Shown in pieces: positions 53,101 through 64,000 of a stretch of DNA of 64,000 nt. A program made the translations under genes and the position numbers. Below the pieces are notes generated by a model. That model did no database searches, was not told the DNA's origin, and was given only the letters and a program-made list of their open reading frames with translations. Within the stretch, counting starts at the first letter, position 1. Every line of letters starts with the position of its first letter. The DNA is from Basidiobolus meristosporus CBS 931.73 (Eukaryota; Basidiobolomycota; Basidiobolomycetes; Basidiobolales; Basidiobolaceae): contig MCFE01000062.1 in assembly GCA_002104905.1 (NCBI GenBank), forward strand, positions 1 to 64,000, in the 5' to 3' direction.

Positions 53101-54694
53101 GTGAATGCGGTCAATCATATTGCACGATACATTGGATTCGATTTACCCATTCATCACACTTATTTACACATCGTCTCATAGTCAAGTGATGATTATGTGA
53201 CCACTTCATCTCTATATATCGCAGTCTCGAACAGACAGTATATCCCAGTATATATGTATTTGTTAATTTAGATGCCATGTATCATGATTATATACATCAA
53301 TCAATTTTGATTCAACATGACAACGCTGAAGCGACCAAATTGTGATTCATATGATTCCAGGAAACAATGATGTACAAGCTTTGGACCCCAGCTCAATAAT
53401 AATGATAATGCAGCTCTTTCACGGATACTTACGGTGCGCGGATAATCCATGGAAATAGGTGGGCGGCATGATGGGAGGTTTTACATGTCTCTTTTCCTAA
53501 GCCCATAATTAGGCAGAACAAAGGGTAGCCCCTAATGTTGCCACATATCTCGATACCCTGAGGGTTGAGGAGCCATCTGCACTCTCATCCCTATACATAC
53601 TGGCCCATTCCTGCTTAAATATATTACCATGATGACAGGTGGAGACTTGGTCCAACTCTGGCAATAGCAAGTTTCAGAGCTCGGTTGGCTTTAAGAAACA
53701 CCGCCACATATTTGGTTTCGCCAACTGTGAAAGTAATAAAACAATTTCACATGCACAAGCGATACAAAGGGTAGCTAGAAACTACATAGCTGTAGATTGG
53801 GATTATCATCATTTTGGTTTCGTGCTTGTTGGACAGGTCCCACTATTTAATAAATATAGAACATGTAAACTTGGCTGTCTCGAGTCTCATCTTGAACCAG
53901 CTATGCACAAGTGTATATAGCCAAGTCTAGTGGAATACCATACACGCAAGTATGGATCTTCTCTAAACAAACTTGAATGGGAGTTGCTGCGAAGTCAGGT
54001 GGAGGTAATAGATGCGCAAATTCAAGTGAATCTACCATTCTAGCATCTGGGTGCTACTATCAGATGACTTTGAGTAATGAAGCATCTGGTTGATACTTGA
54101 TTAGATTCAGGTATTTGTGTCCCACAAGCTTTCATCATTTAGTGATATTGGGTAAACTGAATCAGCTGAACTTTATCAATTTCTACAGGACCAGAAGGCT
54201 AGCTGTTAGGATTAGTTTGAACCTCACCCTCTAATCACAGCAATCATAGCGCTAATGAGTGTGTTGACAATGCCCCCGAGCCAGGTTAAGATACTGTGCC
54301 CAAAGTGTAGACGCACCATCCACATCTATATAGCTATGTTCTACCAACAGTGTCTTGGAATCAATCTTGGTTTATCGCATACCCCATGTATCCCATGGGG
54401 CCGATTCGTGTGGCAGTTAATATACTGTCTATATAAATTACGGGAAAGTCGTGCATAGTATGTATGTTTATGGCTAACCTCACCCCTTGATCAAACTAGT
54501 CTAGTCATTGACGTGATGGAGCTTCATGCATTGCCATTTTGGTACTCGGGAGTGACTTCGTTTTACCCATTTAACTTCCGATCATTCCTTCCTCAACAAA
54601 CCAAGACCCTCTTGGCATGGCGATTCCATTTATATAGTGATCCTTTCCCTGGCATTTCCGAAATCTAAAAACCCTGTAGTTACTACTTGTTCAA
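53101..54694. other. Intergenic region
   Basis: About 1.6 kb, AT-rich, holding the 3' flank of MetH and the promoter of the F-box gene. Frames at 53639 and 54255 are short and without motifs. No RNA gene seen. Confidence 0.45.
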
Positions 54695-56472
54695 ATGAAT
54701 CCGTGCATAATCTATAGTCGAGACCTTGATGCAGCCTCTTCACAGCCTCAAATCCACAGCCCCTCTACTTGCTTCATCTCGCGTGTCCCTCATGAGATCA
54801 TTGAATATATGCTCTCATTTCTGAGGGAGGATTTGGCAGACTTATGGTCCTGCTGTTTGGTTAACCGCCAGTGGAATCATTTGGCTTCTTCAGAGCTATG
54901 GCGGACACCTGTCTTTTCCTCTCAGAAAGCAATTCGTGCCTTCAAGGAAACTGTAACAACCAATGTCAAAGGTATTTCTATCCACACTTCGCTTTTCTAC
55001 GCTGACACTAATGATTGCGTGGTATAGTGGCCAACCTTGTGAAGGAATTTGCCTTTGATGAGTACCGTTATCAAATCAGACCTATAGCGCGGGTAGAGGA
55101 ATTGATTCACTGTCTACCGAACCTGACCTCCATACGTCTACCACCCGTAATCCCGCTCTTCCGACCAAATTCCCTGCTCTCATTCGTTTCCCACTCGCTA
55201 CCGAACATCAAAAGCCTAGGCTACCGCGACAAAAGAATGGATCCGAATGAAATAGTGGATGATTTGGTTCGTGTACTTGATGGTTGCCACAGCATTGAGC
55301 ATTTGACACTGGATTTCGAGGAAATCAAGCCATTCCGCGAGTCCACCCTACAGAAACTTCAAACCTTACCGCCTATTTCGTCCCTAACATCGCTAGATGT
55401 ATGGAGTTACAGCGTTAAAGAGAGCTTCTTCAGTGCACTCTTTCCTTTGACACCAAACCTCCGTAAAATTTCCTTTACAACCACTCGCATTCCTCTCGAT
55501 ATAGTTCATCAGTTGGTTAGAAATTGCCCTCGATTGACCTCACTTCGAGTCAAGTTCCTCTATTCCGAAGATATGGACCACAAATCAATCCAGAAACTTT
55601 GTACTGACCTAATCCATGGATTCCGAGGCCAATTAAAGGAGCTGGGCCTGTCGTTCTTCAAAGACCCCAATATCCCACAGGATATACTCAACTCACTCTG
55701 GGATTCATCAATGTGTGAATGGGAGATTCTGAGTCTCTCGAACTTCGTAATTCCTACCAATTCCATGATCCGACTTTCGGAATCAGTTTCCGGCAAACTC
55801 AAGGTTCTAGATATGTGCAATATTATGGGCTCAATCCCGCAGGATCTCAAAGCTTGGGATTCTCTTTTGGGCAGATGCGGATCCAGCCTGACTTCATTGT
55901 TCATTGGAGGGAATTCCAACCTCGACGACTCTATTGGCCTACTCATTGCGGAGCATTGCACTAAACTTGAGAAGCTCTCATTAAGGAATACCTTGGTGAC
56001 TGATCGCACGGTAGTCGCAATCGCCAAGAAATGTGGGCCAAGCCTTCGCTATCTGGATCTGAGCGGAACTTCCACTGGAGCAGAAACCATCGACGCTATA
56101 TGCCAATACTGTTGCTGCATCAAGGATCTTATCCTGCAAAGACCTCTCTCACGACTAGATGAGTGTATGGATGGAGATGTGCTCATACCCCTAATCCAAA
56201 ACCACGGCCATAGGTTGAAGCGACTGAACATCTACTCTTGGAGAATCACTGACGAAGTTCTGAATACCTTTTCCGTTTATGGAAAGGGGATTCGTGAGCT
56301 AACCTTTATGAACAACCGGTATTTGTCGGATGAAAATCTCCGCGGAATGCTGGATCAATGTCGTAAACTCCGGAAGCTGTATATCTTTCCTCCGTTTTGC
56401 CCAAAGGATAGCACCTCATTCAGTCTGGAGCTGCTGGAAGAAATTCAAGAAAGATGTATAGACTACATATAA
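54695..56472 (+). CDS. F-box and leucine-rich-repeat protein (SCF substrate receptor)
   Basis: A 573-residue protein; exons 54695-54971 and 55028-56472 (1722 bases, GT-AG). An F-box at residues about 28-72 (ISRVPHEIIEYMLSFL, then WSCCLVNRQWNHLASSELWR) would bind Skp1. The remainder is a series of leucine-rich repeats in the cysteine-containing style of Fbl/Grr1-type receptors, for example HCTKLEKLSLRNTLVTDRTV and CGPSLRYLDLSGTSTGAETI, with the repeat spacing of about 26 residues. It likely recruits a target to an SCF ubiquitin ligase. Early-diverging fungi often carry many F-box/LRR paralogues with divergent repeats, so the specific target cannot be named. The start ATG at 54695 places the F-box at the usual N-terminal distance. 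Confidence 0.85.
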
Positions 56473-59400
56473 GTCGACCGGATTTCAATGACATCATCGC
56501 ATTCGAACGCTACTCTGTCGCCTCTGTTGATATGTAATGAAGAGGTCCATGTTTGATGTGGACTCGCTGTGTAAACTCTCCTATCTGTTTGTTATCCCAT
56601 TAATTGTATGTATAGCACCCCCCTACTTATTGTTACTGTACGAAGACGATAGATGGTATTCATCTTAAATTGCCAGTCGGTCTGATGCAATCCCATACTG
56701 CTCTAAATATCTAATAGCTCATATAATATACGTACTTCATATGACTTGTTGTCAAATTTCCATATCACTATTTCGGCACCAGGGTGAACCTCGTCATATG
56801 AAACCAAACTATCCGAGGGTATAGTAATGAAGATAATCATTACACCCACGGCTGCAACATGGCTTCCCATTTAAATGGTGATATACACTCAGTGTAACGC
56901 AGAAGGATTCAAAATCTGATTTTGGATACGCGATTACACGGATATTCTTCCGATTATCGGTAGAGGTTACCTTCGCTCAGTGATACTTTGGGATGTATTG
57001 CTTGCATGAGCTTTCCACCATTGTGTCAGGTTTCCAGTAGCTAGTCTTATTTAGTCAATGGATTATATTTATTATTTTATAGCTGAGCACATGAGCATAC
57101 GATGGCGCCAAAATAGGCCTTGGGGGAGCTACAATGGGTCAACAAGAAGCCTGGACGCCACACAATGACTTGTTCATGCAAATCCATTCTATAACCATAT
57201 CCTGCTAATAGTTGCCTCCAACTGCATTATACATCACTAGCATATACTCCTGGGCTCTTATAGACTGGGAACACCCACTTTGGAAGTGGGTTGTTTAAGA
57301 AATGACTCAGTAGCACGCTTTTGAACATTCACGAATCAAAATGGTATTTAATACTTCTGTTTGGAGACAAGGATGATGCTGAGGCATCCAGCAGAAATAG
57401 AATATCCAGACATTTTCTTGCCACGGGTGATCATCTCCCCTGTTTCCTCTCCTCACCGGCGAATTGTCAGAAACAGAGAACGTAGTGACGGCCATTTGCA
57501 CACTGCCAATCTCGAGAAAGAAATTCGATGTCTCAAAGGCGCCTGACCTAGTCCAGAATTCATTTTTGGGGAATCTTCGGTTCTTTAGATTCATGATGAA
57601 TCGGCCAGGATGGAATACTCGATCAATCATTCTACATGCATGACGTACATAATCTGGGAAGAATTGTGCTCTTTATAGATACACCTTTACTGCAGTATCC
57701 CTTGCTGTCGGCTAATACAGTAGAACATCCAACATTCATTAACGATAATACAAGCAGTGCACAAAATACCTTAACATATATATAAAAAGATACCAAAATT
57801 TGTTCTGGCAAGACCCAGCATTGGCCTACTAAAAATATCTCAGCCTATTCTTGAGGAAGAAAATACTGCGGATCCTAGTGTATGGCAATGGCAAAGTGAT
57901 TGACTCCTATATTTTATGAATCGCTTGGGACCGCAGCTCTCCTCTATGCAGAACCCGAACTTATATTTATCCGGTAAATAGTGTCCCAAATGCTGGCTTC
58001 ATGACTTGGGTTTCCCTACAGCCCATTTGTACAGAAGTTGCATGCACTAGGATTCCACACATTATATTGAAGTTTTGTTTGTATTGGGCTACACATCAGT
58101 CTTTGAAATACCTAATATTTACTGGAGGTCAGGAAACCTTTCAGATAATGAGAACTCCCCAAGGACAACTTGATCAGTCACAATAAAATTGGTAGCATCA
58201 GTGGATTGTAATCCCCTGACAGATACCTTGAATAACACTAGGTACAATTTGCACAATATCCGCTTAATCTAGGATAAACAGGCTATGAAGCTAGAAGTAC
58301 AGTGGCAAGCGACACCAGCCGCATGTTGGGTGGATATTAACCAGCCCTTACACCACGTCAAATTCCACAGGACCTAATTGCGTTGGCTCTTGGAGAATTT
58401 AGCTTATCGATTGAGTTTTATTTTAACCTAGATTAAGTCCGATTTAAAACAGGAATCAGTGTGGACATAACCGCCATATCAATATACTTACATAAACTTT
58501 CAAATCTGGGGAAATCTTGATCACAACGTACTCATTAACGCAGATGGCTGAAGTCATAAAGGGAATCACCCCTTTTAACTATACAAATGTCACCAGAAGA
58601 GTTTTTCATGAGTGGGGCTGAGTGAGATGTTGATTGTACATCTGCCAACTTGGTAAGCGTTTATGGAGCGAAGTATTCATGACACGACGCATAAAGCTTG
58701 GGGTTAATCAGAGTAAATTTTGGCGTATTTCAGGAGTAAAGATTGAAGGTAGAGCTTTGAGCAGCAAGCCAGTCAGCCACTACGCGGTTAGCCACCAGCC
58801 TTTCTCCTGGATAGCACACGGCTTTTAGGTGCTGGTGACAAGCTTTCTCCCGTGAAGTAAATGTAGACGCAAGTATTAGACGTATGGATCATCTTTGCGT
58901 TTCATTTCTAATTGGGCTGTTGGCTGAAAAGCAGCAAGCCGGCAACCAACAAACCCTCCGAACTTGCTGGAACCTCCCAAACTTTAAAGCTCATCAATGG
59001 CAAGAGGATCAATCATGAGCAATAGTACTTGTTCACACTGATGGAAGAGTATTATTATTATTCAGTGACCTTCCCAGTCTTTACATACATTTACGTTAGA
59101 TCAGCACAAGATCAATGGAATGGGCAGATTTTTGCCATCAGATTCGGCGTAACCAGCGTACATGAGCCAAAGTACTCTGGGACTCCGAACAAATGAATGG
59201 GACAGTTACTGTATGAAGTGCAATAAGGATCCACTCCGTTCAGGTTAGATTACCCCATCTACGGAATTAGTTACTTCTACTCTAAATTAGTGAGGCAACC
59301 ATCATTCGTGTGTTATAATCTATGCTTGAATAGAATACAGCCTTTCCTCGGCCAGCAGATATTAATTCAAATCATGTACAGGAAGTGCATCGTCCCTGCT

Positions 59401-59865
59401 TCAGCATTCTCCTCAGCTGAAACTTACACCAGTGCATGATAGCTGCTCCGTCACCACCCAAGTATGGCTATGGCGACTGCTAGAATTGATGTGCGAAAGA
59501 AGTATTTCAGATATTACCAAGCCTGTCAAAACTCACTCCATGTAAATACATCCCTGAATTTCTGAACTGTGCAGTACACGAATAATATCGCAAACATACA
59601 AAATCAATTTCCGGTGACAATTTTCAGGACCATGCACCATACTCGTGAATTCGAAATTATATAAATTCCCAGGTAACCTTCTGATTCGTTCTGATCAATC
59701 TCATTCCCCTCACTTACCACTTGCCCATTCCTTCGTCAGTTGGCCATCTTGTATTTACACTCAACGCTTTGCTCTATTTGTCCCTATTGTTATAGGTACA
59801 AAGGCTTTTCATGAAATTCCTTCGCACACTACGTACTAACGTTCTTCTGCCAGTTGCATTTAAGC
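56473..59865. other. Long intergenic region
   Basis: About 3.4 kb of AT-rich DNA. All open frames are under 110 codons and none has a recognisable motif or consistent splice context. A TTATATAAAT element near 59657 is a possible TATA box for the next gene, about 200 bases upstream of its start. Confidence 0.45.
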
Positions 59866-60642
59866 ATGCCGAGCTGGACTCGTTGTTTGCTATTAATCCT
59901 AGCAATCTTAATTTGCTCTGCCCGTCCAGCTGTTTTACCTTTGAAACCAGCGGACTCTCCTACAGCTGCTCCTCCACCAAATCCTGCTCCTACAAGTGAT
60001 GCTCTTCCACCTGCTTCTTCCGCTGCGCCTGCGCCAGCCACCTCCGCTCCTCAACCAACCACTCCTGCACCTGCACCTACACCAACACCTGACAAACCCG
60101 TTGCTTCTCCTGAAAATACTCCCTCCAACCAGCCCTCTGTTCCTGTTCCTCTGGTTCCGACAACCATCCCTGATCCAGGAAAGCCACACCCAACTGAGAA
60201 GCCTGCTGACCTACCAAATCCTGTGCCAACAAACGCTGACAAACCTACAAATGCGCCTGTAACTCCGACAGTATCTATGCAAACAACTATCCAAGGAAAC
60301 TCAATTATCACGAAATCCATTCTGGTTACTCCAACCAGAGGAAGCACCTCGGCCTCTTCTGTCCCTGCCACCGATGATTCCCCTCCGGTGCGACAGAATT
60401 CGACCGAAAGTGGCTCCAATCGCTCATTAGTAGCAGCAGGTGTTTCTGTAGGCGTGGTTGTTGTTCTGGCTTCGGTTGGTATCTTCATTTTCAGAAAGTG
60501 GAAGCTTTCACCATCCCGGCGCTTCCGATCCAAATTGGAGGAAGGAGAATCGTATCATCAGCTACCATCACGCTCAGGTTCTAGAAGGGACCTGGCCTCG
60601 CACAACCAAGATACCGTGTTCCTTAAGGAACTACACTCATAG
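59866..60642 (+). CDS. Pro/Thr-rich mucin-like single-pass surface protein
   Basis: A 258-residue type I membrane protein, single exon. The ATG at 59866 begins a signal peptide (CLLLILAILICSARP). Residues about 25-175 are a low-complexity stalk rich in Pro, Ala, Thr and Ser (PTPAPAPT-like runs), which would be heavily O-mannosylated. One membrane helix follows (LVAAGVSVGVVVVLASVGIFIF), then a basic stop-transfer segment and a cytosolic tail of about 50 residues with Ser/Arg and Tyr motifs. The layout resembles fungal wall-stress sensors of the Wsc/Mid2 type, but no WSC cysteine domain is present, so it is closer to a Mid2-like or generic mucin. An upstream in-frame TTG is not used. Function is inferred from architecture only. 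Confidence 0.7.
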   Translation: MPSWTRCLLLILAILICSARPAVLPLKPADSPTAAPPPNPAPTSDALPPASSAAPAPATSAPQPTTPAPAPTPTPDKPVASPENTPSNQPSVPVPLVPTTIPDPGKPHPTEKPADLPNPVPTNADKPTNAPVTPTVSMQTTIQGNSIITKSILVTPTRGSTSASSVPATDDSPPVRQNSTESGSNRSLVAAGVSVGVVVVLASVGIFIFRKWKLSPSRRFRSKLEEGESYHQLPSRSGSRRDLASHNQDTVFLKELHS

Positions 60643-62488
60643 AAGAGTTCTTTTCGGATAGCTTACAGCAAGTTTCATTTCAATTTCACATCCCCTTTCA
60701 GTTCAGAAACCTCATTATTCCCCTATCTTTGATCTAATCAGCAATGGTATGGATCGCCCGTATTATTTGTATAGAATATAATAAGAAAAGTCGATTTTTC
60801 TTCTCATGAGATAGTTTTCAGACAGCAAGCTAAGTGCCCCTCAAGTCTCTTATTCCTGCCAATTATGCAATAAATTTTATTTGACACATGCTTTAGTGCC
60901 TCCCCTCTCCTTCACACGCTCTAACTATCAAGGAAATGGAGGAATCCTGCTTGTGTTCCTCAAGTTGGCTTGATCTCTGACCAATTCATCTGTGATACTT
61001 CACGTTTCACATTCATTAATGTACGTCCACTCAAGATGTCAGGAGATAAATTTACGGGTATTACCAAATCTAGTGGAATTATTTAGCGAATTACTATGAG
61101 CTGGTTCCCTTCCTTCATTAAGCAAAGGCACCAGTCTCTTGCGCCAGTTCATAGGAAGGTTTGTATTAGAGAGATCTAGAGCTCACTGGGGATCAAACGG
61201 AATGTGGGAGTAGAAAATACCTCCAGATCTGGCTTGGATTTCGTCTGATACCTCCGACTCGATTATGATCAAGCAATTGTGGAGTGTGAGTTCCATCCAC
61301 GATACAAGTGATGGTCAGCCCATTTGTCACACGATGTAGTATATGCTATCTGCGCATCAATAGTACATACGTCCCTACCGAATTCCAGTCCATTTCCAAC
61401 TCACACTGAATTCCGAATGCACCTTTATTGGCCCGCTTCGATGTTGGTGGAAGCCTTCGAACTGTTCGTAGCTGCAAATTGGAAACGCGTTGTTACTCAA
61501 TCTATTGGAAGTCCTGGGATCTGATTAAGACTCTCGCTACATATGTACGGTGGAATCTGCCCAGTTCTTCGCTGTCAAAGAATAAGCAGTGGAGTCTGAG
61601 CCTAGCTAAGTCATTTATATTTACGGACATTTGATCTTTGCCCGAGTGCCGGTATTGGAGAACGATTCTTCCTAAAAAGGATGCTTTCACTTGGGTTGTT
61701 CTCTATCCGTCGGGCTCGATGAGAGGTTTTGGGATCCCTCCTTGCTAATCACGGTATCTTCCTGCTCTTCTGTGTTCTTCTGAAATTACTGTAAAGCACA
61801 TCACATTCCTTTCACGTGCAAGCCTAGATTTTAAAGGTCAATCCAGTTACATCCTGGGATTGGCGGGTTAATTTGCAATGGTTATTCCATCTACTTCAGA
61901 ATTCCCTTGTATCCATTTCCACTTATATTTCCCAATACTAGGAAGGCCGCAGCCTTATTAATTTGACTCGTGGCATTTAAATGGCTGATTGCAATACACT
62001 GCTCTTCCCTGTGATGGCGCAACATCCTATCTAACATGGCCCCTTCAAAGTTTTCACTAGTTAGCTGGTAAACTCAAAATGTTGGCTACCTCGGCAATGC
62101 TGAATATATACATCTGATGGTGCCTGCCCTGCTTGCAAGTAGATACGGGACTTGAAAGTGCTCTAGTTATTCCTATTTGGTGATATTTCCTATCTTTTCG
62201 GGGCTGGAAATGCTGGGATAGTAAAATGATAGGATTGTGTGTATATTAATGAGGCTGTTGAGGTATTCTGTTGCTAAACTTGTGAAAATCCACAAAAGGA
62301 ACAGGTACTCTATGTTTACTATACAAACCAGTAAGTGAGTGCCATATTTTCCTCTCTAATTTCCTCACTGGCCTCTAATAGCAACATTTTAAATCTATTC
62401 TTTGTGGTCAAGAAGTCCCCAAGCCATGACATAGACTCATAAGTATGTGTCAGATTTCTTCCCATCTCCTTTTATACTTACTTCTATT
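60643..62488. other. Intergenic region
   Basis: No supported gene. From about 61096 to 61700 several open segments flanked by splice-like sites occur (for example a segment ending at a GTGAGT donor near 61287), but frames conflict and no family is recognised. Confidence 0.4.
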
Positions 62489-62838
62489 TGTTGTAAACTT
62501 TGTATTTACATCAAAATCTTCACCTAACTCAGTCACTTAGATCATTGTCTACAAATCTTAGAGAATTCTGGCCAAATTCCTGGTCGAGATTTATATAGAG
62601 CATTTTCTGCAAGACATCAGGTACCCCAAACATGGAAAATCTCAAAGTTGCCTAAGCAGGCCCATGCCTCTCAAACCTCTTCTTGGGACTTTCTTAAGCA
62701 TATTTTACTTATTTGTTTTGCCAAGACCATGTAACAGTATAAATACCACTCTTACATTCAATACATCATTAGGTGAAAACCACAAATCCACTTGCTCTCA
62801 ATGCACCTTTCAGTATCTCAATAGACTCTTTCAGAGAA
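62489..62838. repeat. Right-end repeat family, unit 1
   Basis: About 350 bases that align in order with 63483-63831, including the CACTTAGATCAT block, the CCAAATTCCTGGT-like block, CAGGTACCC, a TCTCAAAGTTG block, TTCTTGGGAC and GCCAAGACCA. Identity is moderate with small indels. There is no coding frame through it. Confidence 0.7.
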
Positions 62839-62936
62839 TATCTGCATCAACCCAGAAACTTGGATCCTAGCTTATATACTTTCTTACTTGCTGCACAAAT
62901 TTCTTGTCATGAAGTATATAGTTCACTTGGATTGAT

Positions 62937-63030
62937 ATTACAGGTACCCAGAGCATGAAAAATTTCCAAGTTATTCCAGAAGTTCCTCACTTTGCACACA
63001 TACACTTGGTATTCCCTATAACACATTCTA
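62937..63030. repeat. Right-end repeat family, partial unit
   Basis: Contains the CAGGTACCCAGAGCATGAAA block and the CACTTTGCACACAT block of the same family, more diverged and shorter than the flanking units. Confidence 0.5.
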
Positions 63031-63482
63031 AATGTTTGCTTCATCAAGAAAAAATAAAATTACAATGCCACTTTTATATATGATAAACCATGAGTGAAGA
63101 CTATATTCTAGTAGTCCTCCTAGTTGCTTCCAATATTCTGGAGACTCCAACTGCCTAGTAAGGGAATATGTATATATTACACATTATTTCTCCATATCAC
63201 TGTTTGTGACTCTTGTTGCAAGATTCTAAGGAATATTGGCAATGATTTGTTTGTTGTCATGTTGAGTTGAAGTAATACATTTATACTTTCAGGAGAGCTT
63301 TGCAAAGCCAACAACATAAATTCATCACAAGAGGCTTCTGTCCTGGTTTTATTCATTGTAAAATTGGTATTTGCACCTATATAGTCCATTAACTTGGTTG
63401 CTTGGATGATTGCGTATGATCCTTACTATACCTCTTGTCCAAATTCCTGGTCAGGATCTATTTGGAATATTTTCACCAAAAT

Positions 63483-63831
63483 GTTGTTGTAAAAATTCTT
63501 ATTTCCACCTAAATATTCACCTAACTTAGTCACTTAGATCATCACCTTCAAATCCTAGAGAATACTGACCAAAATTCCTTGTTGGGATTTACTTAGAATA
63601 TTATCACCAAAATACCAGGTACCCAGAACATGAAAATTCTCAAAGTTGTCCAAACAGCCCCAAACTTTGCACACATGTTCTTGGGACCCTCCTTAACCTA
63701 TTCTACATGCTTGTAATGCCAAGACCAGGTAAAAGTATTAATATTGCTTTTACATTCAATAAATCATTCAGTGAGAACCACATAATCTACTTGTTCTCCC
63801 AATCACTTCCAATATCTCCAAGACTCTTACA
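63483..63831. repeat. Right-end repeat family, unit 2
   Basis: Partner of 62489-62838. It has the best-preserved form of the blocks shared with the copy at 44725-44910. The family continues to the window edge or beyond. No terminal inverted repeats, target-site duplications or transposase frame are visible, so the class of element is unknown. Confidence 0.7.
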
Positions 63832-64000
63832 ACATTAGGTTCACATGAGTATTGACCAAGAAGTGATATGATAGCATTACATTGTTGAAGGTCAAACTGT
63901 TATCCCCATGGATAAGACTACTTTGACTCAAAGCTGTAAGAGAAGAGAAAGAAGACCATATTGCTATTGTGGCAAGCCTCTGAGCCATGAAGCATGCAGA

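Noticed and set aside
61096-61700. A possible multi-exon gene after the mucin-like gene
   Set aside because: Splice-like sites exist, but frames conflict between candidate exons and no family is recognised.
62489-63831. Right-end repeats as a telomere-proximal or LTR element
   Set aside because: There are no telomeric hexamers, no TG...CA ends and no primer-binding or polypurine tract; the repeats are diverged direct copies only.
1-64000. tRNA, rRNA, CRISPR or intact transposon
   Set aside because: No convincing tRNA A/B-box pair, rRNA segment, regular short-spaced repeat array, transposase or reverse transcriptase frame was seen on either strand by eye.

Overview
The window looks like nuclear DNA of an early-diverging (non-Dikarya) fungus. 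Most genes are eukaryotic, with short GT-AG introns of roughly 50-110 bases, and they include fungal families: an Nma111-type nuclear HtrA protease, a calcium-regulated mitochondrial carrier, a Tvp38-type VTT protein, a Prm10/ThrE-type transporter and an F-box/LRR protein. A cobalamin-dependent methionine synthase, absent from almost all Dikarya, and a bacterial-style nonribosomal peptide synthetase (NRPS) with a terminal thioesterase point to a lineage such as Basidiobolus (Zoopagomycota). That placement is an inference from gene content.

Layout. 1390-17388 (+): one intronless 16-kb NRPS gene with four modules, C*-A-MT-T / C-A-T / C-A-MT-T / C-A-T-TE. It should make a tetrapeptide of branched aliphatic residues, N-methylated at positions 1 and 3. 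It contains two near-identical 3.08-kb copies of an A-MT-T unit, and a fourth A domain that is a mosaic of that unit. 19424-20664 (+): PA-TM-RING-H2 ubiquitin ligase. 21966-23787 (+): EF-hand mitochondrial carrier. 24442-26505 (-): SulP sulfate transporter. 28529-29356 (-): Cys-rich single-pass surface protein. 30580-34476 (+): Nma111-type protease with 17 exons. 34967-35999 (-): Tvp38/DedA family. 36718-37308 (+): small secreted protein. 37.5-41.3 kb: several weak or unrecognised small genes. 41846-43078 (+): phytochelatin synthase. 46354-48078 (+): ThrE/Prm10 transporter. 49157-53100 (+): MetH. 54695-56472 (+): F-box/LRR protein. 59866-60642 (+): Pro-rich single-pass surface protein. 62.5-64 kb: a diverged AT-rich repeat family with a related copy near 44.8 kb.

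The genes do not form an operon or a clear biosynthetic cluster. I see no tailoring, transport or regulatory gene next to the NRPS. A loose sulfur/methyl theme (sulfate uptake, methionine synthase, thiol-peptide synthase, SAM-using NRPS methyltransferases) spans the window, but the genes are far apart and this may be chance. Splice models were built by eye. Each recognised multi-exon gene gives an exon sum divisible by three with all junctions GT-AG, which is the main support for them. The most notable object is the NRPS: an apparent bacterial acquisition that has since been remodelled by internal duplication and A-subdomain exchange or gene conversion.
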